Assembly: GCA_021399435.1 (NCBI GenBank) | Contig: JAJTUP010000018.1 | Location: 868,001 to 932,000 of the forward strand | DNA: 64,000 nt | Source of the DNA: Diaporthe sp. PMI_573 | Lineage: Eukaryota > Ascomycota > Sordariomycetes > Diaporthales > Diaporthaceae | Reading direction: 5' to 3' | Part shown: positions 22,588 through 33,732 of the stretch, piece after piece | How positions within the stretch are numbered: the first letter of the stretch is position 1 | Layout: every line of letters begins with the position of its first letter | Position numbers and translations under genes: made by a program | Notes under the pieces: generated by a model | The model's database searches: none | What the model was told of the DNA's origin: nothing | The model's input: only the letters and a program-made list of their open reading frames with translations

Positions 22588-24135
22588 ATGCTTCTCCAGA
22601 CGGTCATCGCCGTGGCCTCATTTCTGATCGCCACGATCAGTGGTGAGGTTATCAGATATGAACGCCCATCAATCTACGAGAAGTCGGCACATTTCGGCCT
22701 AATGGTCAACGGCACAGACATGTATACGGTCAGCTATGCCCGCTACGACTATGTGCAGCTCTCCATGGACGAAGGCATACCAACTGAGTTTCGTATTCGA
22801 AAGTTGGACAACCAACCTATCAAATCGTACAGCATCACACCGCGAAAATTACCCATCCAGGCCAAAGTCGAAGGTGACACGCTCGTGTTCTCCGTCAAAC
22901 AGGCGCATTACCTTATTGTGAAGATCGACGATAAGAAGGAGTTCGTGATCGCGGCGGACCCCACTGAGACAGATGTCCCCAAGCCGGACGGCCCGGGCGT
23001 CTACAACGTGCTCAAATATGGCGCAGACAAGACTGGAAAGACGGTCACTGATGGGATTCAAAAGGCGATGGACGAAGCCGCCAAGAGCACAGGCAACACT
23101 GTCTATGTCCCTCTGGGTCTTTACACCATCGGCAACCTTCTCCTCCGCAACCACACGTCATTGTATCTCGCCGGCGGGTCGGTGTTGCGTTTCACTGGCA
23201 ACCCGGCAGACTACAAGGCCCTCTTTACCAAATCGGATCTCAACATGAAAGGCACATGGTGGATCCAAACCGAGTTTGACTCCACCGATATCAAGGTCTT
23301 CGGCCGCGGGACCATTGATGGTAACGGCTTCAACACTCGCCAGAACAAGTTCTTGGCGGACCTGCTGGTCCCGGTGGGCACGAAGAACTTCAAGTGTGAC
23401 GGCATCCTGGTCCGAGACAGCTCTTTCTGGGCGGTCACGCCCATCCAGTCCGAAGAGGTGACCTTCACCAATCTCAAGATTCTCAATCGCTTCGACGTCA
23501 CCCAGGATGACGGGTTCGATGCCGTCGAGTCCAACAAGGTGAGAGTGATCCGTGCCATAGCAATCTCCAAGGACGACAACTTCTCCGCCAAGACCTGGCC
23601 GTACAAGACAGGCACCACGGTTCCGTACCCATACCCACCAAGACCCTTGAGCAACGTCTTCTTCGACGACTGCCTGGGCTGGTCCGACTGCTACGGCTAC
23701 AAGATCGGGCAGGGCGTCTGGCAGGACCACGACACCGTCACGTTCCAGAACAGCGTCGTCTACACCGCCGCCGTCGGTATGGGCATCGACCACAAGTTCG
23801 GTTCCGCGACGGCCGGTGGCATCACCTTCCGGAACATGGACATCGAGGGCCTGCACGGCAACGCCCACGGCCAGGCTGCATGGCTCACCGTCTACGTGCA
23901 GAACACCGGTCGCGGCGTCGGGCCTGTCAAGAACATCCGAGTTGAGAATGTCAGAGCGCGCGCCTCCGGGTACAAGGGCGGTTGGATCCAGGGCTACAAT
24001 GCCTCCTCGATGGTTAGCGGGGTGACTCTTCATAATATCATCATGGGAAAGAACACCGAGCCTGCACGGTCATTGAAGGATATGAACATCGTCCAGACGG
24101 ATTTCTCAGAGGGCATCAAAGTCTCCTGGCCTTGA
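22588..24135 (+). CDS. Secreted pectin-lyase-fold protein, GH28-like
   Basis: The start at ATG 22588 gives 515 residues with a clear signal peptide (M-L-L-Q-T-V-I-A-V-A-S-F-L-I-A-T-I-S-G). An N-terminal domain of about 110 residues precedes a right-handed parallel beta-helix that starts near the Y-N-V-L-K-Y-G-A-D motif (about 139-147), standard for GH28 and related families. G-T-I-D-G-N-G (241-247) matches the GH28 entry motif. D-D-G-F-D-A-V-E-S (307-315) and K-D-D-N-F-S-A-K (328-335) occupy the positions of the N-T-D-G-x-D and G-D-D-C catalytic segments. The GHG and RIK motifs of true polygalacturonases are not evident (G-M-G-I-D-H-K-F-G stands in their place), so substrate specificity probably differs. 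No intron is needed. It ends 101 bases from the end of the acyl-CoA ligase gene on the other strand. Confidence 0.85.
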   Translation: MLLQTVIAVASFLIATISGEVIRYERPSIYEKSAHFGLMVNGTDMYTVSYARYDYVQLSMDEGIPTEFRIRKLDNQPIKSYSITPRKLPIQAKVEGDTLVFSVKQAHYLIVKIDDKKEFVIAADPTETDVPKPDGPGVYNVLKYGADKTGKTVTDGIQKAMDEAAKSTGNTVYVPLGLYTIGNLLLRNHTSLYLAGGSVLRFTGNPADYKALFTKSDLNMKGTWWIQTEFDSTDIKVFGRGTIDGNGFNTRQNKFLADLLVPVGTKNFKCDGILVRDSSFWAVTPIQSEEVTFTNLKILNRFDVTQDDGFDAVESNKVRVIRAIAISKDDNFSAKTWPYKTGTTVPYPYPPRPLSNVFFDDCLGWSDCYGYKIGQGVWQDHDTVTFQNSVVYTAAVGMGIDHKFGSATAGGITFRNMDIEGLHGNAHGQAAWLTVYVQNTGRGVGPVKNIRVENVRARASGYKGGWIQGYNASSMVSGVTLHNIIMGKNTEPARSLKDMNIVQTDFSEGIKVSWP

Positions 24136-24236
24136 AAATAAGAGAGCTGTTGGCCCATGCTCTGCTCCTGATGTTAGGACTCAAAGTGTTTTTCGAAAGA
24201 CAACGGTACTCGTGGGTCTTGTATTGCTTCAAATAT

Positions 24237-26173
24237 CTAATTATTAAGTGCCATATTCTTGAGCTCACGGCACAGTATCTTTCCGGCAGGATTCCGCGGG
24301 ACAGCTTCTACGATTTTCATGTCCCATGTCAACTCCTTGTGACCTTTGACTTTTGTGCTGGCAAATTCAAGGAGCTCCTGTGCCGCTACTGCAGGCGTCG
24401 CCTGGTTATTGGACGGCGCGACCACAACAAACCCACAAGGGACTTCGCCCACGTTCTCGCCATGGCCATCATCTGGTCTTGACGCACTGACAACGGCTGC
24501 GTCCACTACACTTGGGTGAGACAAAAGGATATTCTCAAGTTCAGACGGGTATACCTTCTGCCCCTTGTACGTGATGATATCCTATCACACGATTAGTCAA
24601 AATTGCAGGCGAAACAAAAGTACATTGAGACAGGGGTAACGGGTCTGTAGACTGAGCCGGGATAGGGATGACGACATACCTGCTTCCTGTCCACGTAGTA
24701 AACAAGACCATCCACAATCTTGAGAACATCTCCTGTCCGATACCACCCATTCTCAGTGAAGGCAGCCGCATTCGCCTCGGGGTTGTTGTGGTACCCCATC
24801 ATCACAACAGGCCCCTTGAGCAACGCCTCGCCAGGCATACCCACAGGTACGTCCCGGCCATCATCATCAACAAGCCTCATCCGCATGTTTGGCAACAATT
24901 CCCCGACGCTCGCCAGAGTAGCCCACCCAGCGCGGTCAGGCGGCATATGCGTCGCCGCACCAGTGGTTTCAGTTGCGCCAAAAGTCTGGCTGATAAGCAG
25001 CGGCCTCCCGCCCTCTTCGTCCCCCATCCGCGTCCGGAGGGAAGAGACCGCACGAACGCCGAGCCGCAGCCGCGCGCCACCGCTGTAAGCCACGCGCAGG
25101 GACTTGAAAGACTGCTCCCGCACGACGCCCGGCCTGTACGCGATAAGCTTGGCGACGGCCTCGTAGATCGGCGTGGCAGTAAAGAAGCTGGTGATGCGGA
25201 GAGTTTCGTTGTAGCGCAGAAAGCCGGCCATGTCGAAACCGCCTGCTGTCGGGGTCGGCATCCAGTAGACTATCCCACCGTCTAGCATCGGGTTGATAAA
25301 GTAACCCTGCACACCTGAGATGTGCGCAGGCGGCAGATGCGCGAGAGTCTTGTACCCTGGGCCCAGGGGCGGCATGTCGATGGCGTCGAGGGGCTGTTTG
25401 CGACCCGCCCAGACACGTCGGTTGATAAAGGACGGGAGGAAAGCCTCCGCTACCATGTTGGCGTGCGATAGCAGCACCCCCTTCGGCGCTCCAGTCGTAG
25501 TCCCGGATGAGTAGATCAGACATACCGGCGTGCGAGCCAGCACCTCGGGGTCCGTCACTGTCGTCCACTGCAGCACATTCCCGCGCGAGGTAAAGTCACA
25601 CTCGACGCTGCCGTCTGCGCTCCGCAGAGAAAGCTCGGGATAAGACGTGAGGACAAGGACACGGGACAATGGGATGCCCGCGTGCTCAGCCGCCGCGACG
25701 GCCGTGTCCCTCGTATCCGGGCTGCAAACGAGCACCCGTGCCGGGCCTGCCTCTGTGGCCAACTTCGCCAGCGCGGCCGGGGTAATAGAAGGGCTGGCAG
25801 CGGCGTAGACGCCTCCCGCGGCCACGACGCTGAAGAAGAGGCATGGGAGGCGCGATTGCCCGCTCGAAACAGTGAGAACGATGTCGGTCCCTGGTGGGCC
25901 GACCTTGCCGATGTCATAGTGGGTGCGGAGGAAGTGTGCTAGCTGCGTGGTGAGTATCCGGGCCTGGGATTTCGTCAGAGTGCTGTTTGTTGGGTACTCG
26001 GCTTCTGCGTGGATTGCCGTGTCATCTTTTGCGGTGCAGTGTTCGGAGTCTGTTTGGCATAGAAACGTGAGTTAGTGGGGTCATTGTTGTGTGCGAACGA
26101 GAGCCTCACCGAACAGGAATGTGAGGAGGTCAAGGTTCGGGACCGGAACTGTGTTGCCTTCGCCGTAAATCAT
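24237..26173 (-). CDS. 4-coumarate-CoA-ligase-like acyl-CoA synthetase (ANL superfamily)
   Basis: Three exons: 26173..26110, 26049..24680 and 24581..24237, with introns of 60 and 98 nt (donors GTGAGG and GTATGT; acceptors AACAG and GATAG). Splicing gives 592 residues. The AMP-binding P-loop-like motif Y-S-S-G-T-T-T-G-A-P-K-G is at 201-212, followed by T-F-G-A-T-E-T-T-G (A5) and W-Y-R-T-G-D (A7). The second splice joins D-R-K-Q to D-I-I-T-Y-K-G-Q-K-V-Y-P, the usual hinge into the C-terminal domain, whose catalytic Lys is Lys579 in N-P-A-G-K-I-L. The enzyme should adenylate a carboxylic acid and load it on CoA; the acid may be aromatic or fatty. The C-terminus L-N-N is not a peroxisomal signal. 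It shares strand with the GMC oxidoreductase upstream (657 bases between). The order of A-motifs and total length are normal, so it appears intact. Confidence 0.9.
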
Positions 26174-26829
26174 TTTGAAAAGTTAATTATGTAGGGTATT
26201 ATTAGTATCGGTCTGTTGAAATACAGATAGTCCATACGACGACTAGTAAATATATCTGACAAACAATACTATCCCAGTGGCAGTTGATGTCAGTATATCT
26301 TCAGCCGCCTCCAAACACAGGCCCCCCCAAGCTTGGCAGATAGACTATGCGGAAATCACCGCGGATCTGGCACTGAGGAAGCCTTCAACTGGCCAGGTAG
26401 ATCGTAATTAAAATTACAATAATTTGCCATATTTGTGTTGCCTAGGCTACTGGTGTATAGGCCAGCAGATCTACTGAAAAAGGTATACAGTTCGTTATCG
26501 ATTTGGTGTAAGCCGGGCTCATCTCGTCTAACATCGCTTGCGCGCAGAAGCGCCACTTTGCCGCGGTTCAGCTGCACAACAAATATTGCAGTTATGTTCT
26601 GAAAGTCGTGTGACGGAACAAATTACGCGGGAGACAGCTATGGCGGTGCTGGAGAAATTCACAAACTCTCAAGAAAAGAACCGCATCAGCTGTTGCTGAT
26701 GTGGTCTTGGGGAACCAACAGATGCTCAAATATGATCACTTTGAATAATTATGATTACGTCTATGTACACAGAAGCGCTTATGGGTGGTCTAAATAATAC
26801 CCTTTGGCCACTCAATACGAGTGCTCAGA
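26174..26829. other. Intergenic between GMC oxidoreductase and acyl-CoA ligase
   Basis: AT-rich non-coding DNA that should hold the ligase promoter (minus strand) and the GMC gene's 3' end. No gene is seen. Confidence 0.5.
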
Positions 26830-28986
26830 TTAGGCTGCAGCTGCCAGGGCATCCGCAATAATGACATCTGCGGCCTTCTCACTGGCCATGTAGATGGCCA
26901 GCACAATGTAGAAGCCCGGAATCTTGGGGAAGATGGAGGCATCCACAACACGCAGGCCATCAACGCCACGGACGCGGAAGTTGCCGTCCAGGACGGCGTT
27001 CGGGTCGTCCTCGGCGCCGATGGGGGCGGTGCAGCTGGCGTGGTGGCCCCAGGCCTCGTCCTTGGCCCATGTCTTGAGGTCCTCCTCGGACGAGATCTCG
27101 GGCGGCGGGCGGATGCGCTCGAAGGCGCCGTCGAGGGGCACCAGGTTCTCGAAGGCCTCGATGCCGTACTGCATGCCCTCGTAGACGGCCTGCAGGTCCT
27201 CCTCGCCGCCGACGCCCTCGAACAGGCTGTGGAAGGTGATGTTGGGGGTGTCGCGCGGGTTGGCGCTCGTCAGGTTCACCACTCCGGCGTTGTTGCGGCT
27301 GTGGCCCTTGAGCGTCAGCCAGGTCCAGATGCTCAGGTCCGAGACGGCGTCGGCCGCGTAGCCTGGGTAGTATCCGGGGAAGGCGGCGGGGACACCACCC
27401 AGGAACAGGTCAGGGTCGCCGTTCTCGGCAACGCTCGAGTGCTTGAAGTAGCCGAAGGCGATGCCGTTGGTGGTGTAGCCGCCCTTGAGGCCGCCAGCGA
27501 GGCCGTCCTGCCACTGGGTGTAGCAGGGGTCCTCGCCACCCTCGGTGCCGTTGATGTCCAGGAAGGTGCACTTCTTGAGCAGAGAGAACTCTGTCGGCGC
27601 CTTGCCCACGATGCCGATCTCGTACCGATCCTGCATGTTGCCGCCCACGCCGGGGAGGTCCTTGACCACGGGGATGTCGAACGACTCGAGCTCGGACTTG
27701 GGGCCGACGCCGCTGAGCTTCAGCAGCTGGGGGGTGTTGAAGGCTCCGGCGGAGACGATGACCTCTTTGCTGGCGAAGACCTGGCCGGGGACGCCACCAT
27801 CTTCCGTCTTGCTGGCACGCTGGTCCGCGCGGTAGACGCTCTTGCCATAGAGGTATTCTACGCCGGTGGCCTTAGGCTTGTCGCCAGTCTCGTCAAAGTT
27901 GACCTTGGTGACGAGCGTGTTGAGGGCAAGGTCGAGCTTGTACTTCTTGGAGCCGTCCTCGTTGGTGGCTGTGGCAATATCATAGACAAAGTCACGAGGA
28001 GAAGATCGCGACAGATCAGGCTCCTTCATGGAAAGCGGGATCTGGTAGATGTCGTCGAACTTGTCCCGGGTGGACAGGTCCGTGTTGACGTCTAGAACCA
28101 GAATCTCCAGCAGGCCGGTGACGGTGTGGAGGATCTTGTCGACCAGGCCCTTGCCCATGGTGGTGGCGGCGGCAAGGACGAGGGAGAGTACCTTGGGGTC
28201 CTCCGCGATCAGGATTGCGGGCGTCGTCTGCGTCTCCAGCCACCCATCGTAACCGTGCGATTGGCTGTCCAGGGCTCCAGGGAGGTAGTGGCACTTCTCC
28301 AGCTTCTTGTAGTAATCACGCATGTTATCGGCACCCCAAGAGTTGTCACCCGTGATCTGGGCGATACACTCCCAATCGTTGTCCTGGGGCAAGATGGTCA
28401 CCAGGGCGTTGTGCTGGGAGCAACCGCCGAGGGCTCCGACACGGGGGTACAAAATACCAAGCGGCTCAGAGCCCTCCGGCGGGTCGAGTCCGACATAGAA
28501 CTCGCCATCAGGCTTCCGGTAGGTGAACTTGCTGTCCTTCTTGGCCTGGACTGGGTCGGAGTAGTGGTTGACAAAGTAGTCCCAGGCAATTGGCTTGTAC
28601 TCTGACGACAAGACGTGCAAGGCTGGCACCTCTACCTGAGGATCAGTTCCATGGTCCTCACCGGCGTCGATGAGCAGCACGCTGTAGTTGGCCAAGGCCA
28701 GCCGAGCAGCCAGTGGTGCACCACCAGGTCCCGAGCCGACGACGACATAGTCGTATGTGGAGTTGGCCTTGGGTCCCTCCGGGGTGATGGTTGGTCCAAG
28801 GGGCTGGTCGAATCTAGACAATGTTAGTTAGCAATCAGTCATCATACTTCGTGCACCGGATAAACATTAGTATTGAGCAGCGTCGTATTGCTCATTGATG
28901 TCTCAGGCAGCATCATAGAATATTATCGGCACTTACGCTGCGAGCGCAGCCCCAAACAGGGCTGCAGTGGGTACAAGAGACTTCAT
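26830..28986 (-). CDS. Secreted GMC-family flavin oxidoreductase
   Basis: Two exons: 28986..28937 (signal peptide) and 28813..26830, with a 123-nt intron (GTAAGT donor, TGTCTAG acceptor). The product is 677 residues starting M-K-S-L-V-P-T-A-A-L-F-G-A-A-L-A-A, a convincing signal peptide. FAD is bound at V-V-V-G-S-G-P-G-G-A-P (Gly43 to Gly48), and the GMC signature follows in the G-A-L-G-G-C-S-Q-H-N-A-L segment. Near the C-terminus H607-H608-A-S-C-T supplies the conserved active-site His, and L-R-V-V-D-A-S-I-F-P is the usual last FAD contact. The second catalytic position, normally His or Asn in a G-(H/N)-P context, reads I-P-G-F-Y here (Phe651). Family members oxidise alcohols or sugars (AA3-type) or act in secondary metabolism; extracellular export and the lack of a synthase nearby fit either. 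Confidence 0.92.
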
Positions 28987-30766
28987 GACGGCCTATGCTA
29001 GTGCAAGAAAATCCCTGTAAGGCTGTTGAACGATAGTGAACGGGATAAATCGCCGTGAAACACAAATACAGTAAATGAATGACTAGCCTTGACGGCAGTT
29101 GCGAGTTGCAAAAATGAGTGACAGACGCCGCAGGCTTGCGTGCAGAAACAACACATGCGTGAGGCCAAGCAAGGAAAGTGAAGCAAAAGTTTGGAAGGTT
29201 TAAGTGCCAGGGTTATATCTGACCCTATCGCGGCTCCCGATGGCGATGCCGATATGACAAGTTCCATGCATCGTCCCATGAATCCCCTTAGATCATCGGG
29301 CTGTCCTCACTGCCGGCCGGCCTCGACTCCCCCGACTCCTCTCCGGATGCTGCCAAGTGATGAGCCTCGCGTAAACAGGCTGGCGGGCCAGGCGAATGTC
29401 GACACTTACCACTTTGATATTACTCCTGACGATCTCACTGAACTTTTGGGGTAGCACCAGCATCTAACTCGCCAGGGATGAGGAGGCTTATTTTGTGGAG
29501 ACGCATCCCAGCAGCTGGGCGGACATGCCAAGGTTAAAACTGACCTGTCATATGGGGCTAGGTTTCGTAATGGTAATCCTTTCCACACAGAACCCACTGA
29601 GTGCTCTTGTTGCTCCATCACCAAGAACCTTTACCCAGGGCAGATAAAGTCGCAGATTACCTTTTAGTAACAGTGGGCTGATCACGAATATTTAGCAGTG
29701 CGTTCTCATCGGCTCGGAAGTGCGGCAACTTTTGCGTTTCGACGTGTGTAGTCGGAGACGGCCTGTCGTGGTATACCAATGAACGATTTTGATATATCCT
29801 GTGTCTATCTGGCGGCCCGGCCTGTCAAGCGAGGCGACAGCTGCCATCCCGTCAAAGCACCTCTTGGCAGGGATGTTCAACCCCAGCTTTCTTCCACGTG
29901 CGCTAGTCAGACAATGACCTGATTCTAACATTTTCTGTGGGGTAGTAGTTCGCGCAAGGGCTATGGAATATCTGCAGGGCGTACAAGGGCTGTACTGGGC
30001 CCCTGGGAAAACTACCCGACTTGGACGCTAACCCACGTTTTGCCAGCCCTCGCTTAGAACACAACGGTTCCTAACGCCATCTTGAGTTCACGGAGTAAGA
30101 GGGTCCCCTGTCTTTCTCACCTGATACCCACGTGCGCGATATTGTGCTATCTCCATCCCGGAGAATTAGATACCATCGTAGATACGTGCGTATTCGAGCC
30201 TTATCGTGGTGGCTTCGTCCCCAGCAGCTGCTTTGTGCTGTGGGGCTGAGCTTGCACAATTTCACAATTATCCACCACAATGCTCCTGAACAATATGCGT
30301 GCTCTCGTGGCTCGCCCGGTCGAGGCCTCTTTGGGGAAGCCGTTGTAGAGCCGGCATTTCCTGTGTAAGCGAGCTCTGGAGTGCCTGGTTCTTAACGAGA
30401 TACAGACCAGCCCATCTCTGACAACCAGGTATCGCAAAAAGGGCTGAGATTTTCCTTTGGGCATGGACCCCTCGCGCGTCTGGACCCATCGGGGAAGAGA
30501 ACCCAAGCAGATCTTCAAGAAAATGAGTCAGTGGGCCTGGCAACGGCAGTGACGATACCTCTCGGCAGAGGAGCATGGTGCGGGACAATCGACAACGGGG
30601 CCCAGGAATAAAAAGTGTCGTGCCCGCCCTAACATCTGCGCTCTTCCGTTTCGAGAATGCAGCTCGTCGAGACCCTGGAAAGAGGAACTCGTCTCTTGTG
30701 TCAGACACCGCACCGGTTGCAGGTTGCCCACGTGGAAGACGCACGCACAGAACTGATCCATCACAT
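28987..30766. other. Intergenic between divergently transcribed GMC and receptor genes
   Basis: About 1.8 kb without a supportable gene. The frame at 30268-31074 on the minus strand overlaps the receptor gene and is a chance frame. AATAAAAAG near 30607 may act as a TATA-like element for the receptor gene. Confidence 0.45.
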
Positions 30767-32573
30767 ATGCGGAACAATATGCAGTTCACATGGCTCCTTA
30801 CGGCGTTGGCCGCCACTCTTTCATGCATGGTCAGCGGTGCCACAGCTGCAGAAGCGAGCGCCGCTGCGGAGGCTGCTGCACTGCAGCTGGCGAAGAAGCT
30901 GTACCCAACTTGCACTGTAAGTGTTATTCGCGTCCGGATCACCGATCGCTGCCCTCCCCTTTTTATTCGTTCCCGTGCAAATCCACCCACTACTACTAGC
31001 GGCCCGGTTGCTCTTTTGCTGATCTTCCGCCCCGGCCCGTCTCTAGCTCGTGTGCCTCCAGGAACTCGTTCCAAAATCTGTCTGCAGCCTCACGGATATT
31101 GAGTGTCTCTGCACTGATGTTCCGCTCAACACGCAGCTCGCTGGCTGTGTGCTGCAAGGATGTAGCATGCAAGATGCACTCTGTAAGTCCTTTTTCTCAA
31201 TGGCTTCTCCATTTTTCCACAAGTTTGTACTCAGTGCAAAGGTGGTGCACGTTGACACAACACAATCTTCTGAACATCAAGCTGACTCTACTTCCTCCCA
31301 CAGTGACGAAGAATGGCTCATCAACCTTGTGCGGTGCTCCGGTACGGGACGTGTCAGCGACGCCGAGGATAGTAGCCGCCGTGGGTTTCGCTCTGGCTGC
31401 CTTTGTGTACATCCTGCGCATGTGCTCGGCGATACCTGAAGGCGGACGTGAACTTGGCTGGGACGACTGGACCATCACGGCTACTCTGTTGTTCACAATT
31501 CCTCCGACCGTCTTCGCATTTACCTGTGAGTGAATTCACATGTCCTGTTGCGGGGTTCATCCCATCGCTTTGGTACCTGGAGTATTTGAAGCTAACACGT
31601 CATGGGCAGTGACCGACAATGGCCTGGGGAAAGACATGTGGACCCTTCCTCTCTGGAAGATCGAAAACGTTCTGTTTGTAAGTGGACCGATGCACGGTTT
31701 CGCCTTGACTCGAGGTGCAGGAACTGATCGGATACCAGTACTACTTCCTCGGAGAATTGTTCTATTTTGCAGCACAGTCTATGAACAAAGTATCGATCTT
31801 GGTCTTCCTTCTGCGAGTATTCCAGCACAATGCACTCAACAGGGCCATCTGGGCCACCATCGGCATCTCCTTGGCATACGCTGTATCATTCTTCCTCGCC
31901 ACGCTCTTGCAATGCTCGCCAATCAACCACGCCTGGCTGCAGCTTGAGGAGTGGCACCATGGTCAGTGCAACAACATCCACCTTCAGGGCTGGATGAGCG
32001 CCATTTTCAACATTATTATCGACCTCATAATCCTGGTCCTGCCCCTGTATGAGCTTTACAAGCTGCACGTGAACCTGCACAAGAAGCTCATGCTCATGTT
32101 CATGTTCTCGCTCGGAATCTTGTAAGTCCTGGAAACATCTGGCTGTATGTCCCAAAATGAGCAAGGCTAACCATTTTTGATCCATCAGCGTCACTGTGGC
32201 CAGTATCATCCGCCTGCGCACTCTGGTCCTGTTCGCCAACTCGACCAACATCACCTACGACTACGTGGATGCGGCCTACTGGAGCACGATCGAGCTCTAC
32301 GCAGGCATCGTTTGTGCCTCGCTGCCCGCCGTCTACAAGCTGTTCTCCGCCCTCGGCCTCACTCCTACGTGGTCGAGTGTCAAGAGCAAGATGTCCGGCG
32401 GCTCCTCTGGCAAGACACCAGAGAACTCGAACCTGGCATCTACGGGTAATACATCGAAAACGGATCGACTTCACCCTCGGAAGATATCCTTGAAGCGCAG
32501 CGAGGATGCCGAGTTCATCCGCCTGACGGATGTGGAAACTGGCACGACTGGCTCGGGGAAAGCGTGGCAGTAA
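30767..32573 (+). CDS. CFEM-domain seven-transmembrane receptor (PTH11-type)
   Basis: Six exons: 30767..30916, 31047..31182, 31304..31525, 31610..31677, 31721..32121 and 32189..32573. Each has GT donor and AG acceptor, and all phases agree; the product is 453 residues. ATG 30779 is an alternative start four codons in and gives a slightly tighter signal peptide. Exons 1-3 encode an eight-Cys CFEM domain (T-C-T, V-C-L-Q, S-V-C, I-E-C-L-C-T-D, A-G-C, Q-G-C, T-L-C). It is followed by seven hydrophobic helices of the fungal rhodopsin-like family, with G-W-D-D-W after the second segment and the W-L-Q-L-E-E-W / N-I-I-I-D-L-I-I-L-V-L-P region typical of the group. The cytoplasmic tail is Ser/Lys-rich. 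The Magnaporthe relative PTH11 senses surface cues before infection. This gene precedes the secreted peroxygenase on the same strand (about 1.2 kb apart). Its ligand is unknown. Confidence 0.9.
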
Positions 32574-33732
32574 GGGAACGAGTCCCCCTATCCATTCTGC
32601 CGTTCCCCTGCGACTTCGATTATTTTGACTACGCTTCTCGTCGCATCGGCATGTCTTTTCGAAACACCACTTTATAAGTTAGCATCTACCGTATGAATAA
32701 TTTTAAAAACATTTAAACTTTTGAGCATCCTCAGCCCACATGCCTATCATCCTTCGTGCGATAGTCTGATTTTCTTGCATGAGGGGGGAATTGACCCCTT
32801 GTTCAGCTGATCGAAGGGAGTTCTAGACCTTGTAGAATTCCTTCCAGGATTATGTCGTCGCTTGTAGTGGAATACGTTGTCTGAAAGAGCACTAGAGATG
32901 GTTGGGAGTAGCGTCACGTGTGCAAGTGCCGTGTTGACACCTTCATTTCCCCGGACTGTCACTTACAGTTTCACGACCATCCACCGATGCCCATGTCTGC
33001 CAGGAGATGCACCCTGCTGAGCTTCTTGGAAGAAGGACAGGCCATACCCCACGGGACATCGGCTTGATTTCAATCCAAACAGCACCAGAATCGCCGAGGC
33101 TCGTCTACATCAGTGCCGCCCCGTCTTTAGTGTAGAATTCTAAGTCGTGAAGATCTTCCCCTTGCGCGAGTCAGTGCACATTTCCCCTAGTCGATCACTT
33201 CTCATCGCTGAACGACAAGCGAGAAATCGAGGAGGGCGATCACAACTGTGGGCCCAAGCCACCAAATGACAGCCCGACATGTGGGGTCCCCAACCCGTTG
33301 GTCGGTATTGCGATTCCCTCTCCATACCCACCGGGGCACACGGCTTTGTCCAGCTACGGGAGAGGCGAGGCCGCACTCCCGAGGTCGCCGGCCTAGCGAC
33401 ATGCCGACGGGCGCATGCTTCGGCCTGAAGATGCAGCCCCCTACCCTCTTCTCTTCTCTCTGCGTAATACTTTGACGTCTATTGGGTCGTTGGACTCCCG
33501 CACTGGAAGTAGTTGAAAGTCCCCAACGTATAGCTGACGTCTTGCTTTCGTTTGAGCTCTTCTTCAAACAACAGTGTAATGATTTGAGTGAGGCTTCTCA
33601 TCTCGCACGCTCTTTTACGGTACCCGTTGCTTGGTACTATACACGCTCTTTACTATCTGGTTCTCGTCACTCACTAGTCATTTAATCCCATCGTTTGCCT
33701 GTCCCTTTCCGTCTCATCAGACAACCGCCATC
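32574..33732. other. Intergenic, peroxygenase upstream region
   Basis: No gene is supported; frames on both strands at 33140-33567 lack features. It contains the promoter of the heme-thiolate peroxygenase gene. Confidence 0.5.

Noticed and set aside
23158..24033. 291-codon minus-strand frame
   Set aside because: Antisense shadow of the GH28-like gene.
26821..28095. 424-codon plus-strand frame
   Set aside because: It is the antisense shadow of the GMC oxidoreductase, whose motifs are clear on the minus strand.
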